The notes beneath the pieces were generated by a model. It was not told the origin of the DNA. It saw only the letters and a list, made by a program, of their open reading frames with translations, and did not search any database. A DNA stretch of 64,000 nt from Schaedlerella glycyrrhizinilytica_A (GTDB taxonomy: Bacteria > Bacillota > Clostridia > Lachnospirales > Lachnospiraceae). Every line of letters starts with the position of its first letter. Positions within the stretch are counted from its first letter, which is position 1. This document shows positions 26,443-33,759 of this stretch, one piece after another. The stretch lies in NCBI RefSeq assembly GCF_042852765.1, contig NZ_AP031414.1, one strand, 5' to 3'. Position numbers and translations under genes: made by a program.

Positions 26443-26640
26443 CTCTTTGGTTTGTTTTCTAACGGCATATACAATATAAAAGATTTAACCTAAAAACTGT
26501 ATAAAGAAATTTCCTGTGACATTAAGAAAACATAAAGAAGACGGAAAAACTTTATAACTTCTTAATACGAAGAAAAATTCCTTAAGCTTATGTTAATTCC
26601 TGCGTTGCTATAATACTGACAGAGAAAGAAGGGAAGAACT
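26443..26640. promoter_or_regulatory. Divergent promoter region, ktrB and micro-protein
   Basis: On the + strand TATAAT lies at 26609-26614, 27 bases before the micro-protein. CTTAATACG (26561) and CTTAAG/GTTAAT (26581-26597) sit upstream and resemble the CTTAA(T/C)AC block of the kdp-type modules. A possible minus-strand -10 for ktrB is the TATATT read near 26474. Control of both sides by a KdpE-type regulator is possible. Confidence 0.45.
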
Positions 26641-26769
26641 ATGGTAAATGCAGGATTATTTTTGATCATGGTCGTATTGTTCGCGGGCGGCTATCGAATG
26701 TTTGGAAAAGTGGATCGTTTTTTCGAAGAACAGAGTGAAAACGGAAATAAAAAGAATCCGCAAAAATAG
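26641..26769 (+). CDS. 42-aa membrane micro-protein next to Ktr
   Basis: Preceded by AAGAAGGGAAGAACT, this gene encodes one hydrophobic helix (AGLFLIMVVLFAGGYRMFG) and a polar tail KVDRFFEEQSENGNKK ending NPQK. The tail shape (F-E-x-Q, then NP-K) resembles the 33-residue protein upstream of KdpF, so the two may be paralogues. I know no characterised function. Being divergent from ktrB and next to the kdp block suggests a small partner of a potassium transporter. Confidence 0.6.
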   Translation: MVNAGLFLIMVVLFAGGYRMFGKVDRFFEEQSENGNKKNPQK

Positions 26770-26865
26770 AAAAGATTCAGACGGATTTTCCTTGTACACT
26801 GTCTTTGCTTTCTTTATAATAAGAAAAGAAGAGTTTCTAAATTATTTTTAATGTAGGAAGGCAGG

Positions 26866-27855
26866 ATGAGGAGTGTGGAGAAGATGAAGTATGCAGAAAT
26901 GGCTTATGTAAAGAATCCGGTATCCCGTATTTTTTTCGGAACGGCGACGTCGTCGGCTTTGGAAGGAAGCGCCGGAAGTGAATTATTGGATTTTGTTTAC
27001 GGATCCGGAATCACAGCATTTGATACGGCACGAGTGTATGGACAGTCGGAGACGTTACTTGGCAAATGGATCGAAGAAAAGAATATGCGGGAAAAAATCG
27101 TGATTCTTTCCAAATGCGGGCATCCGGATTTGAAGACGTGGGAGAAACGGGTAAATGAAAAGGCGATGTGGGAAGATCTCGAAACATCTTTAAAAGAGCT
27201 CAGGACCGATTTTCTTGATATTTATCTGCTCCACAGAGATGATCCGGATGTGGAGACCGGTGAGATCGTGGAAATCTTCAACGGAATGCACGCGGAGGGA
27301 AAAATCGGTGCATTCGGAGGTTCCAACTGGACTCATGAGCGGATCGAACAGGCAAATGAATACGCATACAAGCATAACCTGATCCCATTTACCGTTTCCA
27401 GCCCGAATTTTGGTCTGGCAGACCAGGCAGGTGATCCGTGGGGCGGCGGATGTGTCACGATTTCGGGACCGAAAGAGGTCGAAGCCCGGGAATGGTATCG
27501 GAAACAGAATATGCCGGTAGTTGCATATTCAAGTCTCGCTCATGGTTTGCTGGCAGGAAAGGTGAAGAGCACCGATCTGGAGCGGGTCGCAGAACTTTTG
27601 GATGCGCCGACGATCAAAGGTTACGGAAGTGAAGAAAATTTTGAACGTTTGAGACGATGCGAAATTCTGGCAGCAGAAAAACAAGCGACGGTCGCGCAGA
27701 TTGCGATGGCGTATATTTTCCATCAGGATCTGAATGTATTTGCGGTTGTCAGCGCGTCGAAGCCGGAGCGGATGAAAGAGAATATCGAAGCGCTTCAGAT
27801 TCCGTTGACGAAAGAAGAGGCGGCGTGGCTGGATCTGCGCAGGGAGAAGCGATAA
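26866..27855 (+). CDS. Aldo/keto reductase
   Basis: The 329-residue protein is an aldo/keto reductase of the general YajO/Tas type. Seen motifs: GITAFDTARVYGQSETLLGKWI (catalytic Asp and Tyr), ILSKCG (Lys region), LDIYLLHRDDPD (His), and a C-terminal NADP-binding segment around IFHQDLNVFAVVSASKPERMKENIEAL. Substrate is unknown. The ATG at 26866 after AGGAAGGCAGG is taken as start; an in-frame ATG at 26884 is an alternative. It stands alone, ended by a hairpin. Confidence 0.85.
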   Translation: MRSVEKMKYAEMAYVKNPVSRIFFGTATSSALEGSAGSELLDFVYGSGITAFDTARVYGQSETLLGKWIEEKNMREKIVILSKCGHPDLKTWEKRVNEKAMWEDLETSLKELRTDFLDIYLLHRDDPDVETGEIVEIFNGMHAEGKIGAFGGSNWTHERIEQANEYAYKHNLIPFTVSSPNFGLADQAGDPWGGGCVTISGPKEVEAREWYRKQNMPVVAYSSLAHGLLAGKVKSTDLERVAELLDAPTIKGYGSEENFERLRRCEILAAEKQATVAQIAMAYIFHQDLNVFAVVSASKPERMKENIEALQIPLTKEEAAWLDLRREKR

Positions 27856-27894
27856 AGAGGAAAGTAGTAATGGTAAGAGAATAAAGAGGAAGAA

Positions 27895-27939
27895 AGAACC
27901 CGGAGGTCATGTGAAAAATATGATTTTCAGGTTCTTTTA
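27895..27939 (+). terminator. Terminator after the aldo/keto reductase
   Basis: A 15-position stem (27895-27909 with 27921-27935; one mismatch, three G-U pairs) is followed by TTTATT. Confidence 0.6.
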
Positions 27940-28010
27940 TTATTTCTGCTTTTTGGTGGCTTAGAGTCTTTGTGATTATCATAAGTTTGGAATTTGAAAA
28001 ATCCAGCAAT

Positions 28011-28073
28011 ATGAATAAGGGAATCATCAATTTGATCTCGGCTGCAGTCGAGGCAGTGAAGCAGTATTTGTGA
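28011..28073 (+). CDS. Candidate 20-aa amphipathic peptide (speculative)
   Basis: An ATG-started frame encodes MNKGIINLISAAVEAVKQYL. Polar residues at 3, 7, 10, 14 and 17 fall on one face of a helix, with Ile, Leu, Val and Ala on the other, as in phenol-soluble-modulin or type I toxin-like peptides. No clear Shine-Dalgarno precedes it (GGAA is too far), which argues against translation. It is followed 40 bases later by a terminator-like hairpin, consistent with a short independent transcript. Confidence 0.2.
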   Translation: MNKGIINLISAAVEAVKQYL

Positions 28074-28113
28074 AACTCATGTATATCATGGGAAATTTAT
28101 GTAAGGAAACACC

Positions 28114-28145
28114 AGCTTTATACGAAAGTGTAGCTTTCTTTTTTT
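28114..28145 (+). terminator. Small GAAA-loop hairpin followed by T-run
   Basis: AGC-(TT)-TATAC closes over GAAA with GTGTA-GCT and is followed by TTTCTTTTTTT. It could end a short transcript from 27.95-28.1 kb. Confidence 0.5.
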
Positions 28146-28237
28146 ATTTCCTCTAAAATAAATAACGGGTAAGACATATAGCGGAAAATCAATTTCTACT
28201 TTTGTCTCCGTGGATGAGTTCTGAATAGGCAATTTGG
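28146..28237. other. Leader stretch before the YkvI-like gene
   Basis: No gene and no known riboswitch signature was recognised between the two hairpins. It is AT-rich at the start, then of mixed composition. Together with the following hairpin it could be an attenuator-type leader. Confidence 0.3.
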
Positions 28238-28271
28238 AAAGCAGTCATACCTTGTGATATGGCTGCTTTTT
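28238..28271 (+). terminator. Strong hairpin in the leader of the YkvI-like gene
   Basis: A 12-bp stem (28238-28249 with 28258-28269, one G-U pair) with an 8-base loop ends in a T-run. It lies only 84 bases before the start codon of the next gene, so it either ends an upstream transcript or serves as an attenuator. Confidence 0.65.
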
Positions 28272-28354
28272 GCCGTCATTTCATCAGTCAAAGCATCAGA
28301 CCGTTTGGCGGACAGAAGCATCGTTGTTTACTGAGGGCAGGAAAGAGAGGGATT

Positions 28355-29617
28355 ATGGAAAAAGAACAATTGGTTTCAAGAAAAAAGATTTTATCGGTTG
28401 CATTTGCCTATGTGGGCATTCTGACCGGAGCAGGACTGGCATCCGGGCGTGAACTTGTACAGTATTTTATCAGTTTTGGCAGAGCTGGAATGGCGGGGAT
28501 CGTGATAATCGCAGTCTTGTATATGCTGTTTGGAAAAATGATCCTTTCTCTGGGTTCCTATTATCGGGCGCAAAATCACAGCGATGTTCTGGAACAGGTG
28601 TCTCATCCGATCGTCAGTCGGATTCTGGACGGTTCGATGATATTTTCTTGTTTTATTTTGAGCTTTGTAATGATTGCGGGAGCTGGTTCCAGTCTCGGAC
28701 AGCGATTTTCGATTCCGTCATGGATCGGGTCGTTGATCTGTGCCGGAATGATCCTCGCAGTAAGTTATATGGAGTTTGATCAAGTGATCGGAGCACTCGG
28801 AATTTTTACACCGATGATCCTGCTCATCATTTTGGCAGCATTTTTCACTGTCCTGACCGGAGATCCGGTCCCATGGAAAGAAATGCTGGAAACCGGCCAA
28901 GAGATCGAGTCGAGCCTGCCGAATGTTTATGTATCGGTAGTAAATTATTTTGCCCTTTGCATGATGACGAGTACGTCAATGCTGTTTGTTCTCGGCGGGA
29001 GCATCATGGGATTGAAAAACGCGAAGAAAGGCGGAATTTTAGGTGGATTCTTTACAGGTATGATCACAGTTTTGATCGCGCTGCTTCTTGTTTCCAGAAT
29101 TGATCTTGTCGCAGATGCAAATGTTCCGATGCAAAAATTATTGGGGCTGATCCATCCGACGCTTGGTTTCTTGATGACGTTTGTCATTTTCGGCATGATC
29201 TTCAACACAGGATTCAGCGCATGTTATTCGCTTGCCAAACGCCTTTCGGGAGACAAGGAGTCACGTTTTCGGAAACTGATGCCTTTGATCGTGTTGACCG
29301 CGTTTGCCTTGAGCTTTTTCGGATTTAAAAAACTGGTTGCTTTTATGTATCCTGTTCTCGGATATCTCGGAATTTTATTATTAGCGGTTCTTCTCATAGC
29401 CTGGATCAAGGAACGCGGTAATATCAAAAAGGAGGGGAAAGTGCGGCGTGGGATTTTTCGCCTGATGATGTATAAAGCGGATAAAAACAAAGTGTTTACC
29501 GAACAGGACAAAAGACATTTGGATATATTGATCCATGAATCGGCGGTCGATGATAAGGAAATCCGGAAAGACATGGAAGAAATTGTAGAAGAACGGCAGG
29601 AGGAAATAAAAAGATGA
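28355..29617 (+). CDS. YkvI-like multipass membrane transporter
   Basis: The protein has about 420 residues with ten or so helices and begins with VSRKKILSVAFAYVGILTGAGLASGRELVQYF, matching the YkvI family (LeuT-like fold, distantly related to branched-chain amino-acid carriers; substrate not established). After the last helix (about residue 350) there is a cytosolic tail of about 70 charged residues. The start is the ATG at 28355 after GAAAGAGAGGGATT; the open frame extends further upstream through the terminator hairpin and is not coding there. Its stop overlaps the TerB-like gene (ATGA). Confidence 0.8.
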   Translation: MEKEQLVSRKKILSVAFAYVGILTGAGLASGRELVQYFISFGRAGMAGIVIIAVLYMLFGKMILSLGSYYRAQNHSDVLEQVSHPIVSRILDGSMIFSCFILSFVMIAGAGSSLGQRFSIPSWIGSLICAGMILAVSYMEFDQVIGALGIFTPMILLIILAAFFTVLTGDPVPWKEMLETGQEIESSLPNVYVSVVNYFALCMMTSTSMLFVLGGSIMGLKNAKKGGILGGFFTGMITVLIALLLVSRIDLVADANVPMQKLLGLIHPTLGFLMTFVIFGMIFNTGFSACYSLAKRLSGDKESRFRKLMPLIVLTAFALSFFGFKKLVAFMYPVLGYLGILLLAVLLIAWIKERGNIKKEGKVRRGIFRLMMYKADKNKVFTEQDKRHLDILIHESAVDDKEIRKDMEEIVEERQEEIKR

Positions 29618-30021
29618 AACAGAAAGAAAAAGAAAGTTATATTCAGGCAATGTTGTATGTGGCAAAAATAGATGGGATAAAAAAAGAAGAAGAACTCCGG
29701 GTCATCCGGGAATTGGCAGAAAAATTGAATGTGGAAAATATAGAGCAGAAGATCCCGCATTTATCAAACGAGCTGTTTGAGGGAAAGGAACTTCGAGATG
29801 TACTGAGTCATGTTCATGGACGCGGAAATAAGCTTGCACTGATCTATCAGCTTGTCGTATTGGCTTATGCGGATGGTATATATTCCCCCGGAGAAAATGA
29901 TGCGCTTCGGAGAATCTGTGCGATTTTACATATCGAGTTTGAAAAGCTGTATGAAATTCTGGAGCTTGTTGAAGAATATCAGCAATTCGAGAAACATGTG
30001 ACAGAGGTTCTGGAGGTTTAA
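29614..30021 (+). CDS. TerB-like cytosolic protein
   Basis: The 135-residue all-helical protein has the TerB-type pattern: AMLYVAKIDGIKKEEELRVIRELAEKL in the first half and YQLVVLAYADGIYSPGENDALRRICAIL in the second, each with an acidic D-G turn that may bind metal. Function in this context is unknown. It is translationally coupled to the YkvI-like transporter, whose cytosolic tail is an obvious candidate partner. A further gene was starting 12 bases downstream and is broken by an insertion. Confidence 0.72.
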   Translation: MKQKEKESYIQAMLYVAKIDGIKKEEELRVIRELAEKLNVENIEQKIPHLSNELFEGKELRDVLSHVHGRGNKLALIYQLVVLAYADGIYSPGENDALRRICAILHIEFEKLYEILELVEEYQQFEKHVTEVLEV

Positions 30022-30033
30022 AAAGGAGGCGCT

Positions 30034-30141
30034 GTGAAGTGGTCCTATGTCAAGAAAAAGTACAAATTAAATGTAACCAATTTTCTCTGTTCTGAGCGAA
30101 GTTTAACTTGCTATTTTGAGAATGTGAAACTTTTTCTGTAA
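30034..30141 (+). pseudogene. Broken gene start, interrupted by IS256 fragment
   Basis: A GTG codon follows a very good AAAAGGAGG site at 30021-30029 and opens a 35-codon frame beginning KWSYVKKKYKLN. The last codons lie within the IS256 end (from 30118), where the frame stops. It looks like the third gene of the YkvI-TerB operon, cut by the insertion. The original product is not recognisable. Confidence 0.45.
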
Positions 30142-30357
30142 ATAATGTTTTAGAAGGTCTTCTATGGTAAAATATTTTATCATAAGGAGGTCTTTTATTA
30201 TGGCAAGAGAAAAGAAACCTGTACACAGAGTACAAATGACAGAAGGAAAACGTAACATCATTCATCAACTCTTGGAAGAATACGATATCCAATCAGCAGA
30301 AGATATCCAGGATGCTCTGAAAGATCTTCTTGGTGGAACCATCAAAGAGATGATGGA
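30118..30357 (+). mobile_element. IS256-family fragment, left copy
   Basis: This 240-base segment is repeated in inverse orientation at 33864-34103 almost without differences. It contains an IS end (beginning GAGAATGTGAAAC), the leader and the first 50 or so codons of a Mutator/IS256 transposase. The rest of the element is gone; the sequence after 30357 is unrelated to the right copy. Confidence 0.8.
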
Positions 30358-30373
30358 TGATGTTAGAATATAA
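30200..30373 (+). pseudogene. IS256-family transposase, N-terminal fragment
   Basis: The 57-residue frame starts at ATG 30200 after AAGGAGGTCTTTTATT. MAREKKPVHRVQMTEGKRN through LKDLLGGTIKEMM matches the N terminus of IS256-type transposases. It runs out after MMDDVRI, lacking the DDE domain, so it is inactive. Confidence 0.85.
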
Positions 30374-30420
30374 ATAGTACAAAATAAACATGACCATTTT
30401 CAATAAATGAAAATCCTAAT

Positions 30421-30715
30421 CCCCCAGCTATGCTGGGGAGAATGGAGTAAGCAGTAGCGTGTAGGATAATAATAAAAAGCCTCCTATGCTAAAATGAGAA
30501 TGGTGTCGCAAGCCAAACTCAAGATTTAGTATAGGAGGCGGTCCAAAATGGACAATAAAAGTTTATCACACGTAAAGTGGAAATGCCAATACCATATAGT
30601 ATTTATTCCAAAATACAGAAAGAAAGTATTATATGGAAAGTTGAAAGCAGACGTACGGGAAATAATATCTACATTGTGCAGAAATAATTTGAGAGAAAAT
30701 CTCACAACAGAATAA
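30421..30715 (+). mobile_element. IS200/IS605-family element remnant
   Basis: The left side shows a perfect CCCCAGC-TAT-GCTGGGG hairpin (30422-30438), typical of subterminal structures recognised by HUH transposases. A 15-bp inverted repeat (30479-30493 with 30525-30539) follows that covers the transposase ribosome binding site, as in IS200. The transposase start is present but cut short. The right end was not found. Confidence 0.7.
30548..30715 (+). pseudogene. IS200/IS605 TnpA transposase fragment
   Basis: The 55-residue frame starts MDNKSLSHVKWKCQYHIVF and includes PKYRKKVLYGKLK, the N-terminal signature of TnpA (Y1 HUH transposase). It stops after NNLRENLTTE, before the HUH histidines and the catalytic tyrosine, so it is non-functional. 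The ribosome binding site AGGAGG lies inside the upstream hairpin. Confidence 0.85.
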
Positions 30716-30982
30716 AGTGCTTGGGAATATTGAAAAGTTTGCTTAAAATCAAGGTTTACAGACATTTTTCTTCAAGGGAAAGGTATCATAGAATACCGCA
30801 AAATATCGTAACAGATTTTTAAAATGGAGTAAATTTGGAGTAAAGATTGAAAGAAAATGGAGTAAATATTTCAAAGATGTAATGAGAAATGGCGTAGGTA
30901 GTGGGAACATTATCTGCGTCATTTCTCATTTGTAAAAGCAGGGGCGGTTTTATTGAATTTGTGATAAAATAGAAAAAACATC

Positions 30983-31013
30983 TTGACTCTCTAGTAGCGT
31001 AACGGTTTACGAT
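30983..31013 (+). promoter_or_regulatory. MerR-type promoter with 19-bp spacer
   Basis: TTGACT (30983-30988) and TACGAT (31008-31013) are 19 bases apart. The long spacer holding CTCTAGTAGCGTAACGGTT is the hallmark of promoters distorted by MerR-family activators. Transcription would begin only a few bases before the ribosome site of the merR-like gene, so it is likely autoregulated. Confidence 0.65.
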
Positions 31014-31032
31014 GAAAGGGAAAGGAGGACTT

Positions 31033-31884
31033 ATGAAAACAGTTAAAGAAGTATCAGAATTGACTGGAATTAGCATAAGAACATTACGATATTATGATGA
31101 AATTGATTTGTTAAAACCTGCTAAAGTAACAGAAGCAGGATACCGTTTATATGATGAAAGCTCATTGAAAAAATTACGTCAGATTATGTTTTTTCGAGAA
31201 CTGGAAGTTCCATTGTCAGAAATAAAAGCAATTATGAAGGATTCTGAAAGTGATAATCGTAAGATTCTTGAAACACAGAAAATGATGCTAGAAATGAAAC
31301 GGAATCGTTTGAATGGTATTATCGAATTGATTTCTGATGTGTTGAAAGGAGAGGACAAGATGAGTTTTGAAACATTTAATGAAGATGATATTCAAAAAAT
31401 AATACAACATTCTTTAAAAATTATGAGTAAAGAAGACAAGAAAATAATTATCGAGCATTATGGAGATATTGAGAAGTTTAAAAAATCTGTTGCGGAAGGC
31501 TTTAAAGATGAAAAGGCATGTGAGCATTTAATTAAGATATATGGAAGTAAAGAAAAAGCAGTAGAAGCAAATCTGAAGTCAACAGGAACTAGAGAAGAAG
31601 TTTCAGAGCAAAAAAATGAGATGGACTTGATTTATAAACAGTTTGCTTGTGCAATGGAAAGTTCAGATGAAGATATGTCAATGAAAGCAGTAAAAAGATT
31701 GGGGAAAAGTTGTAAAAATCTTTTTAAAATGGATAATGCAAGAGTATTATTATTAGAAATGGCTAAAGATTATTTGAATCATTCTCAGTTGGAAGAAGCC
31801 ACAGATAAACAGTACGGAAAAGGGGTTACAAAATACATTGGATCAGCGATATATCGGTATTATGGTGTAGAAAACTTGGAATAA
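31033..31884 (+). CDS. MerR-family regulator, TipA-like
   Basis: The protein has 283 residues from ATG 31033 (after AAAGGAGG; the ATG at 31012 lies in the promoter). Residues 1-70 are a MerR winged HTH (KTVKEVSELTGISIRTLRYYDEIDLL, GYRLYDESSLKKL), then a coiled coil (about 75-115), then a helical ligand-binding domain resembling TipAS (about 140-283; EHYGDIEKFKKSVAEG, YIGSAIYRYYG). TipA-like proteins sense thiopeptides and other drugs (family knowledge). It lies in an AT-rich mobile island with no adjacent resistance or efflux gene, so its target may only be itself. Confidence 0.85.
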   Translation: MKTVKEVSELTGISIRTLRYYDEIDLLKPAKVTEAGYRLYDESSLKKLRQIMFFRELEVPLSEIKAIMKDSESDNRKILETQKMMLEMKRNRLNGIIELISDVLKGEDKMSFETFNEDDIQKIIQHSLKIMSKEDKKIIIEHYGDIEKFKKSVAEGFKDEKACEHLIKIYGSKEKAVEANLKSTGTREEVSEQKNEMDLIYKQFACAMESSDEDMSMKAVKRLGKSCKNLFKMDNARVLLLEMAKDYLNHSQLEEATDKQYGKGVTKYIGSAIYRYYGVENLE

Positions 31885-31981
31885 ACAGATGTTACCAAAA
31901 TGGAAACAAAGGAAATACATACTGGTACTTTTATTTTGGGTTCTATCGTTATATGATGTGAATGAAAGAGAGGTATGGAGT

Positions 31982-32431
31982 ATGGCATTAAATGATAACA
32001 TCAAAAAATTCAGAGAAGAAAAAAATCTCACTCAACAACTTGCAGATAAGTTATATGTTTCAAGGCAGACAGTTTGTCGTTGGGAAAATGGTTCAAGATG
32101 TCCGGACTTGATTACGGCAAAAAAACTGGCATTAGAACTAGATGTAAGTATGGACGAACTTATATCAGATGAAGATGTAAATGATATTCAAGTAAATTAT
32201 GGAATATGGAAATCTGAAAGAATAAAAGACAAGAAGCATTTACAGGCACTTCAAAAAAAGATATTAGACTTTATACAAATTGTTGGAGCTGTATTTTTAG
32301 CAATCACGATTTTGCTACGAGTGCAACTAGATATGAGAGTACCCGTATGGTGTACAATCATTTGCTTTATTATTGTAGCAGTAGCATTTCTTTGTAATTT
32401 CATAGTTTCTAAAAAGTTGAGAGAAATGTAG
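31982..32431 (+). CDS. XRE-family HTH protein with two C-terminal TM helices
   Basis: Start ATG 31982; 149 residues. The N-terminal HTH reads IKKFREEKNLTQQLADKLYVSRQTVCRWENG; compared with the family (LTQxxLA) one residue is missing between Gln and Leu, at a run of CAA codons. The C-terminal half has two hydrophobic segments (about residues 95-113 and 120-140), the plan of small membrane-bound XRE proteins. Whether the deletion disables DNA binding is unknown. It lies 97 bases after the MerR gene. Confidence 0.75.
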   Translation: MALNDNIKKFREEKNLTQQLADKLYVSRQTVCRWENGSRCPDLITAKKLALELDVSMDELISDEDVNDIQVNYGIWKSERIKDKKHLQALQKKILDFIQIVGAVFLAITILLRVQLDMRVPVWCTIICFIIVAVAFLCNFIVSKKLREM

Positions 32432-32435
32432 TGAT

Positions 32436-32516
32436 GTCAAGGAACAAGGCGAAGCCGATACGCCGTAGGGCAGTCCTTGACGGAACGGACACAGCCAACA
32501 GAACCATGATACATCA
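32436..32516. other. Structured noncoding stretch in the mobile island
   Basis: GTCAAGGA (32436-32443) pairs with TCCTTGAC (32474-32481), enclosing a GC-rich loop with GGCG/CGCC. GC content is clearly above the surroundings. I do not recognise it; it may be a relic of an element end. Confidence 0.35.
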
Positions 32517-32553
32517 GAGGACTTGAAAGGTCAGAAACCTTGCAAGTCCTCTT
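32517..32553. terminator. Bidirectional terminator hairpin
   Basis: GAGGACTTG-A-AAGGT pairs with ACCTT-G-CAAGTCCTC (32517-32531 with 32537-32551). It lies between two convergent regulator genes. T-runs are short on both sides. Confidence 0.6.
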
Positions 32554-32558
32554 GTCTG

Positions 32559-33242
32559 TTATTGGGCGTTGTGTTTTAAGTAAAGTGCTTCTTTTACCAC
32601 TTCTTTTTCAAATGCTTTGATATGACAATCATGTACTTCATTGTCAATATAGAAGCAATCGTCAGTTTGTGAGTAGGCAAGTTTGGTAACTTTTGGTTCA
32701 CAGGTCTTTGTATCAATTCCATAATAGTAAATCGTGGCTGTTGTTAATACCATGTGAATACTTTCAAAATCTCTTGTAAAAATGGTATGCCTGTCAGAAT
32801 AGAAGAAATCAGACGGACATTCATAGAATTGGGAACTATCCTCTTTCAAAAATAATGGCAGTATGTGCATTGCATTTCCAGCACGATTGACAAGGACATA
32901 AAAGCGTGGAATAAGGGCGGCATATTGCGTCATCATGGCAATATAGATATCGTCTAAATTATCGAGAAGATATTCGAAGCAGGAGTTGTTATAAAAGACA
33001 TATTGCAGGGCATTGTCATTTTGGCTTGTATGTTCCATAGGCACATTTTGTCCGTAAAGCCACCGCAAGTCTACATCTAAGGAGTCAGCAATCAGTTCCA
33101 TTTTATCGGCTTTCGGATTGTACTGTCCCGAAAGATAGGAACTGAACGCCCCTTTGCTGATACCTGTATCTTTGACTATATCTACCTGTTTTTTATTTTT
33201 TGCTTTCATGGCAAATTTAATCCGTTCTGCGATTGTATTCAT
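32559..33242 (-). CDS. XRE-family transcriptional regulator of a mobile element
   Basis: The 227-residue protein starts at the ATG read at 33242 (after AGAGAGGGTTTTCAG); the open frame runs 7 codons further. The N-terminal HTH is AKNKKQVDIVKDTGISKGAFSSYLSGQYNPKADKM followed by a helical cap LIADSLDVDLRWLYG. The C-terminal 130 residues are an unrecognised domain with many aromatic residues, perhaps a ligand or protease-sensing part. It is divergent from a DUF961-like gene with operator-like palindromes between them, the usual regulatory arrangement of integrative elements. Confidence 0.75.
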   Translation of the reverse strand: MNTIAERIKFAMKAKNKKQVDIVKDTGISKGAFSSYLSGQYNPKADKMELIADSLDVDLRWLYGQNVPMEHTSQNDNALQYVFYNNSCFEYLLDNLDDIYIAMMTQYAALIPRFYVLVNRAGNAMHILPLFLKEDSSQFYECPSDFFYSDRHTIFTRDFESIHMVLTTATIYYYGIDTKTCEPKVTKLAYSQTDDCFYIDNEVHDCHIKAFEKEVVKEALYLKHNAQ

Positions 33243-33396
33243 CTGAAAACCCTCTCTTTCCATATCCTGTTATAACTTTTCATATCTTATCGTCTAAGGA
33301 CACTATACCACAAGTTCAGAAAAAAGAAAACAAAAAGTTTATAAAAAACTAAACTTTATATTGCAAAATGAATATGTCTGTGCTAATATACAATTA

Positions 33397-33430
33397 AGTT
33401 CAGAAATAACTGAACTAAAAACGACGTCGT
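33397..33430. promoter_or_regulatory. Operator-like palindromes between divergent genes
   Basis: AGTTCAG-N6-CTGAACT (33397-33416) is a perfect 7-bp inverted repeat; a single AGTTCAG half-site recurs at 33313-33319. It is followed at once by the perfect palindrome ACGACGTCGT (33421-33430). The XRE regulator encoded on the minus strand is the natural candidate to bind. Confidence 0.55.
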
Positions 33431-33492
33431 AAATATGAAAATGAAAATATGAGAAGCTGACCTATCGGTTCAACGGGGAGAAAGGAACGTGT

Positions 33493-33759
33493 ATGCAGAT
33501 TACATTGACAAAAGAACAGGTAAAAGAAGCGTTTGGAGAACTTCGTTTTATGGGTGCGGATAACTGTTACCGCTATGATAAAGACAGTAAGAAGAAAACA
33601 GAGGAAGTGGAAGCCTTAAAACTTCATCTTGGAAGCATGAAACTTGGGAACAGCGTGGATATTCGCTTGGAAGCAACGGAACTTCCGAAGATTGAGCCTT
33701 ATGCTGTGGTGGAACTGGAAGAACCAGTATATGCTCCTTATGTGCAGAGAGGAAACTAG
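33493..33759 (+). pseudogene. DUF961-like first gene of an integrative element, truncated
   Basis: The 88-residue frame (MQITLTKEQVKEAFGELRFMGADNCYRYD... ELPKIEPYAVVELEEPVYAPYV) resembles small proteins (DUF961-type) that open the conjugation region of Tn916-like elements. It ends at VQRGN exactly where the right IS256 fragment begins (about 33757), so its true C terminus and the downstream conjugation genes are missing. Start ATG follows GGGGAGAAAGGAACGTGT. Confidence 0.5.

Noticed and set aside
28150..28237. T-box or known riboswitch before the YkvI-like gene
   Set aside because: No T-box GGTGGNACCGCG-type sequence, and no S-box, lysine, glycine or c-di-AMP motif was seen.
33548..33756. 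C-terminal extension of the right IS256 transposase frame
   Set aside because: Beyond about 33757 the frame reads the antisense of the DUF961-like gene and no longer resembles a transposase.
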